DNA of 6,115 nt. Origin: Betaproteobacteria bacterium (lineage in GTDB: Bacteria; Pseudomonadota; Gammaproteobacteria; Burkholderiales; Usitatibacteraceae). A program made the translations under genes and the position numbers. The notes beneath the pieces were generated by a model. The model saw nothing but the letters and a program-made list of their open reading frames with translations, did not search any database and was not told the origin of the DNA. Positions 4,315 to 6,115 of this stretch are shown one piece after another (positions within the stretch are counted from its first letter, which is position 1; every line of letters starts with the position of its first letter). The stretch spans positions 1 through 6,115 of the forward strand of contig PQAI01000243.1 of NCBI GenBank assembly GCA_003105245.1. The letters are read 5' to 3'.

Positions 4315-6115
4315 AAGTCTCCGTCAGCTGGCTGCGGGAGCTCTCGGGCGTCGACCTTCCCGTCGACCGGCTCGCGCACGTACTCACCATGGGCGGCCTC
4401 GAGGTCGAGGAGGTCACGCCGGTCGCCGCGGCCTTCAACGGCATCGTCGTGGGGCAAGTGCTGAGCGTGGCTCCCCACCCCAACGCCGACAAGCTGCGCG
4501 TGACGGAAGTCGACGCCGGCACCGGCATGACCCTGACCATCGTCTGCGGCGCGCCCAACGTGGCGGCCGGCCAGAAGGTGCCCTGCGCGCTCGTGGGGGC
4601 GAAGCTTCGGGGGTCCCCGTTCAATGGGGCCAGCGAACAAGTCCTGGAAATCAAGCAGGCGAAGCTGCGCGGCATCGAGTCCAACGGCATGCTCTGCTCG
4701 GCGCGCGAGCTGGGGATGAGCGAGGACCATTCCGGGCTCCTCGTGCTGCCGCAGGACGCGCCCGTCGGCCAGGACATCCGCAAGTACCTGGACCTCGACG
4801 ACACCATCCTCACCCTGAAGCTCACGCCCAACCGCGGCGACTGCCTGTCGATGTTCGGGGTCGCGCGCGACCTCGCCGCGCTCGTGGGCAAGGAACCCTC
4901 CCTCACGCGCGCGCCCGCCGCCTCGCCGACGATCGCCGAGACGCGCGAGGTGCGCATCACCGACCGCGCCGCCTGCGGGGCCTACTTCGGGCGCGTGATC
5001 CGCGGCCTCGATCCGGCGGCGAAGACGCCGGCCTGGATGGCCCGGCGCCTGGAGCGCGCGGGACTCCGGCCGCGCAGCCCGCTCGTGGACATCACCAACT
5101 ACGTGATGCTCGAGCGCGGCCAGCCCCTGCACGCCTTCGACCACGCGAAGCTCGAGGGCGCCATCGACGTGCGCATGGCGAAACCCGGCGAGGAGCTCAA
5201 GCTCCTCACCGAGCAGTGGGCCGAGTGCGTGCCCAACGTGCTGCTCATCACCGACGCCTCCGGCCCCGTCGCCCTGGGCGGCGTGATGGGGGGCTTCGAG
5301 TCCATGGTGACGGAGGCGACGACCGAGGTCTTCTTCGAGGCCGCCTGGTTCGCCCCGGAGGCCATCCAGGGCCGCGCCAAGGCCCTGCAGCTCACGAGCG
5401 ACGCGGCCTACCGGTTCGAGCGCGGCGTGGACTTCGCCGGCACGCGCGCGTCGCTGGAGCGCGCCACCGCGCTCACGCTCGAGATCTGCGGCGGCGAGGC
5501 GGGGCCGGTGACCGAGGCCCACGGCGAGCTGCCGGCCCGCAAGCCCGCGCGCGTCCGCCCGCCTCGCGTGCGCGCGCTGCTGGGCTACGAGGTGGCCGAC
5601 GGCTTCATGGCCGAAGCGCTGCGGCGCCTGCACTGCACCGTCGCCCACGACGGCGCCGACATCGTCGCCACGCCGCCGAGCTGGCGCTTCGACCTCGCGA
5701 TCGAGGAGGACTTCGTCGAGGAGGTGGCGCGCATCCATGGCTACGAGCACGTGCCCGCGAGGGCGCCGCGCTCGACCCTGCCGATGCTCGAGTCGAAGGA
5801 GGGCCTGCGCACCCGCTTCGACCTCAAGCGCGCCGCCGCCGCGCTGGGCTACCAGGAGGTCATCAACTACAGCTTCGTCGCCTCGCAGTGGGAGGCGGAC
5901 TTCTCCGAGAACGCCTCGCCCGTGAAGCTCGCCAACCCCATCGCGAGCACCATGGACGTGATGCGCTCGACCCTCGTCGGGGGACTCGTGGCCGCCGTGA
6001 AGTCGAACGTCAATCGCGACGAGGAGCGCGTGCGCGTCTTCGAGCTGGGCCGCTGCTTCCTGGGCGAGGGACCGGAGCCGCACGAGCAGCCCGAGCGGCT
6101 GGCCGGCATCACCTA
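4311..6115 (+). CDS. pheT: Phenylalanyl-tRNA synthetase beta subunit, partial
   Basis: Structural, tRNA-binding and editing subunit of PheRS. The first 601 codons are open to the window end with no stop or frameshift; about 190-200 residues are missing when compared with E. coli (795 aa). Seen in order: start [16 protein letters not shown]-like OB-fold tRNA-binding domain (about 39-150) with HPNADKLRV (56-64), CGAPNV (79-84) and GMLCS (126-130); TPNRGDCLS (172-180); B3/B4 editing domain with [19 protein letters not shown] (259-277) and GGVMGG (323-328); ERGVD (370-374); B5 domain ending near [15 protein letters not shown] (465-479); and the start of the catalytic-like core with MRSTL (551-555) and VFELGR (576-581). 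The C-terminal anticodon-binding fold lies outside. ATG 4311 overlaps the pheS stop by 4 nt, behind GAGG (4299-4302). Residues 102-112 form a longer loop than in E. coli. Confidence 0.97.
   Translation, partial: MKVSVSWLRELSGVDLPVDRLAHVLTMGGLEVEEVTPVAAAFNGIVVGQVLSVAPHPNADKLRVTEVDAGTGMTLTIVCGAPNVAAGQKVPCALVGAKLRGSPFNGASEQVLEIKQAKLRGIESNGMLCSARELGMSEDHSGLLVLPQDAPVGQDIRKYLDLDDTILTLKLTPNRGDCLSMFGVARDLAALVGKEPSLTRAPAASPTIAETREVRITDRAACGAYFGRVIRGLDPAAKTPAWMARRLERAGLRPRSPLVDITNYVMLERGQPLHAFDHAKLEGAIDVRMAKPGEELKLLTEQWAECVPNVLLITDASGPVALGGVMGGFESMVTEATTEVFFEAAWFAPEAIQGRAKALQLTSDAAYRFERGVDFAGTRASLERATALTLEICGGEAGPVTEAHGELPARKPARVRPPRVRALLGYEVADGFMAEALRRLHCTVAHDGADIVATPPSWRFDLAIEEDFVEEVARIHGYEHVPARAPRSTLPMLESKEGLRTRFDLKRAAAALGYQEVINYSFVASQWEADFSENASPVKLANPIASTMDVMRSTLVGGLVAAVKSNVNRDEERVRVFELGRCFLGEGPEPHEQPERLAGIT

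Noticed and set aside
3894..6083. Very long open frame of 729 codons on the minus strand opposite pheS/pheT
   Set aside because: It is a mirror of G/C-ending codons in two real genes. The translation is low-complexity Arg/Ala/Gly/His/Leu-rich, matches no recognisable family, and it crosses the pheS-pheT junction.
1..6115. Search for tRNA genes, insertion sequences, CRISPR repeats, attachment sites or toxin/defence genes
   Set aside because: No cloverleaf, transposase motif, regularly spaced repeats or unexplained coding stretch was found; no gap without a gene exceeds 100 bases.

Overview
The window is a compact, co-directional block of core translation genes, all on the + strand, in the order thrS - infC - rpmI - rplT - pheS - pheT, with pheT cut by the window end. 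This gene order is well known from proteobacteria. High G+C (roughly two thirds by eye), strongly G/C-ending codons and the sequence style of IF3 and PheRS suggest a betaproteobacterium. That placement is an inference from protein resemblance, not the result of a search. I see no mobile element, CRISPR array, phage gene or non-housekeeping gene, and no new protein system. The interest lies in the control sequences between and inside the genes.

Layout. Positions 1-26 hold a rho-independent terminator-like hairpin, probably the end of an upstream gene outside the window. Positions 33-60 are a perfect 28-bp palindrome just ahead of the thrS ribosome binding site. thrS (80-1987) encodes a full-length threonyl-tRNA synthetase. 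Near its 3' end is an abrupt A+T-rich stretch with rare codons that contains a plausible sigma-70 promoter (1793-1821). The thrS-infC leader (1988-2070) contains two overlapping, mutually exclusive inverted repeats, one of which would bury the infC Shine-Dalgarno sequence. infC (2071-2595) has no ATG, GTG or TTG at its true N-terminus and most likely starts at ATC 2071. The 84-nt infC-rpmI gap has one hairpin, and a second hairpin encloses the rpmI start codon. rpmI (2680-2877) and rplT (2889-3248) are closely linked. A strong intrinsic terminator/attenuator (3265-3300) stands 12 nt before pheS (3313-4314), whose stop overlaps the pheT start by an ATGA overlap. pheT (4311 to beyond 6115) is open to the end of the window.

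How the genes work together. Two aminoacyl-tRNA synthetases (ThrRS and the alpha2beta2 PheRS), initiation factor IF3 and two large-subunit proteins (bL35, bL20) share one transcription direction. Unequal amounts of product are needed. The internal promoter, the non-standard infC start, the start-codon hairpins and the attenuator before pheS all look like means of uncoupling them. In E. coli the same cluster is known for ThrRS autoregulation at the thrS leader, IF3 autoregulation through an AUU start, bL20 repression of rpmI-rplT and attenuation of pheST. The elements seen here sit at equivalent places but differ in form.
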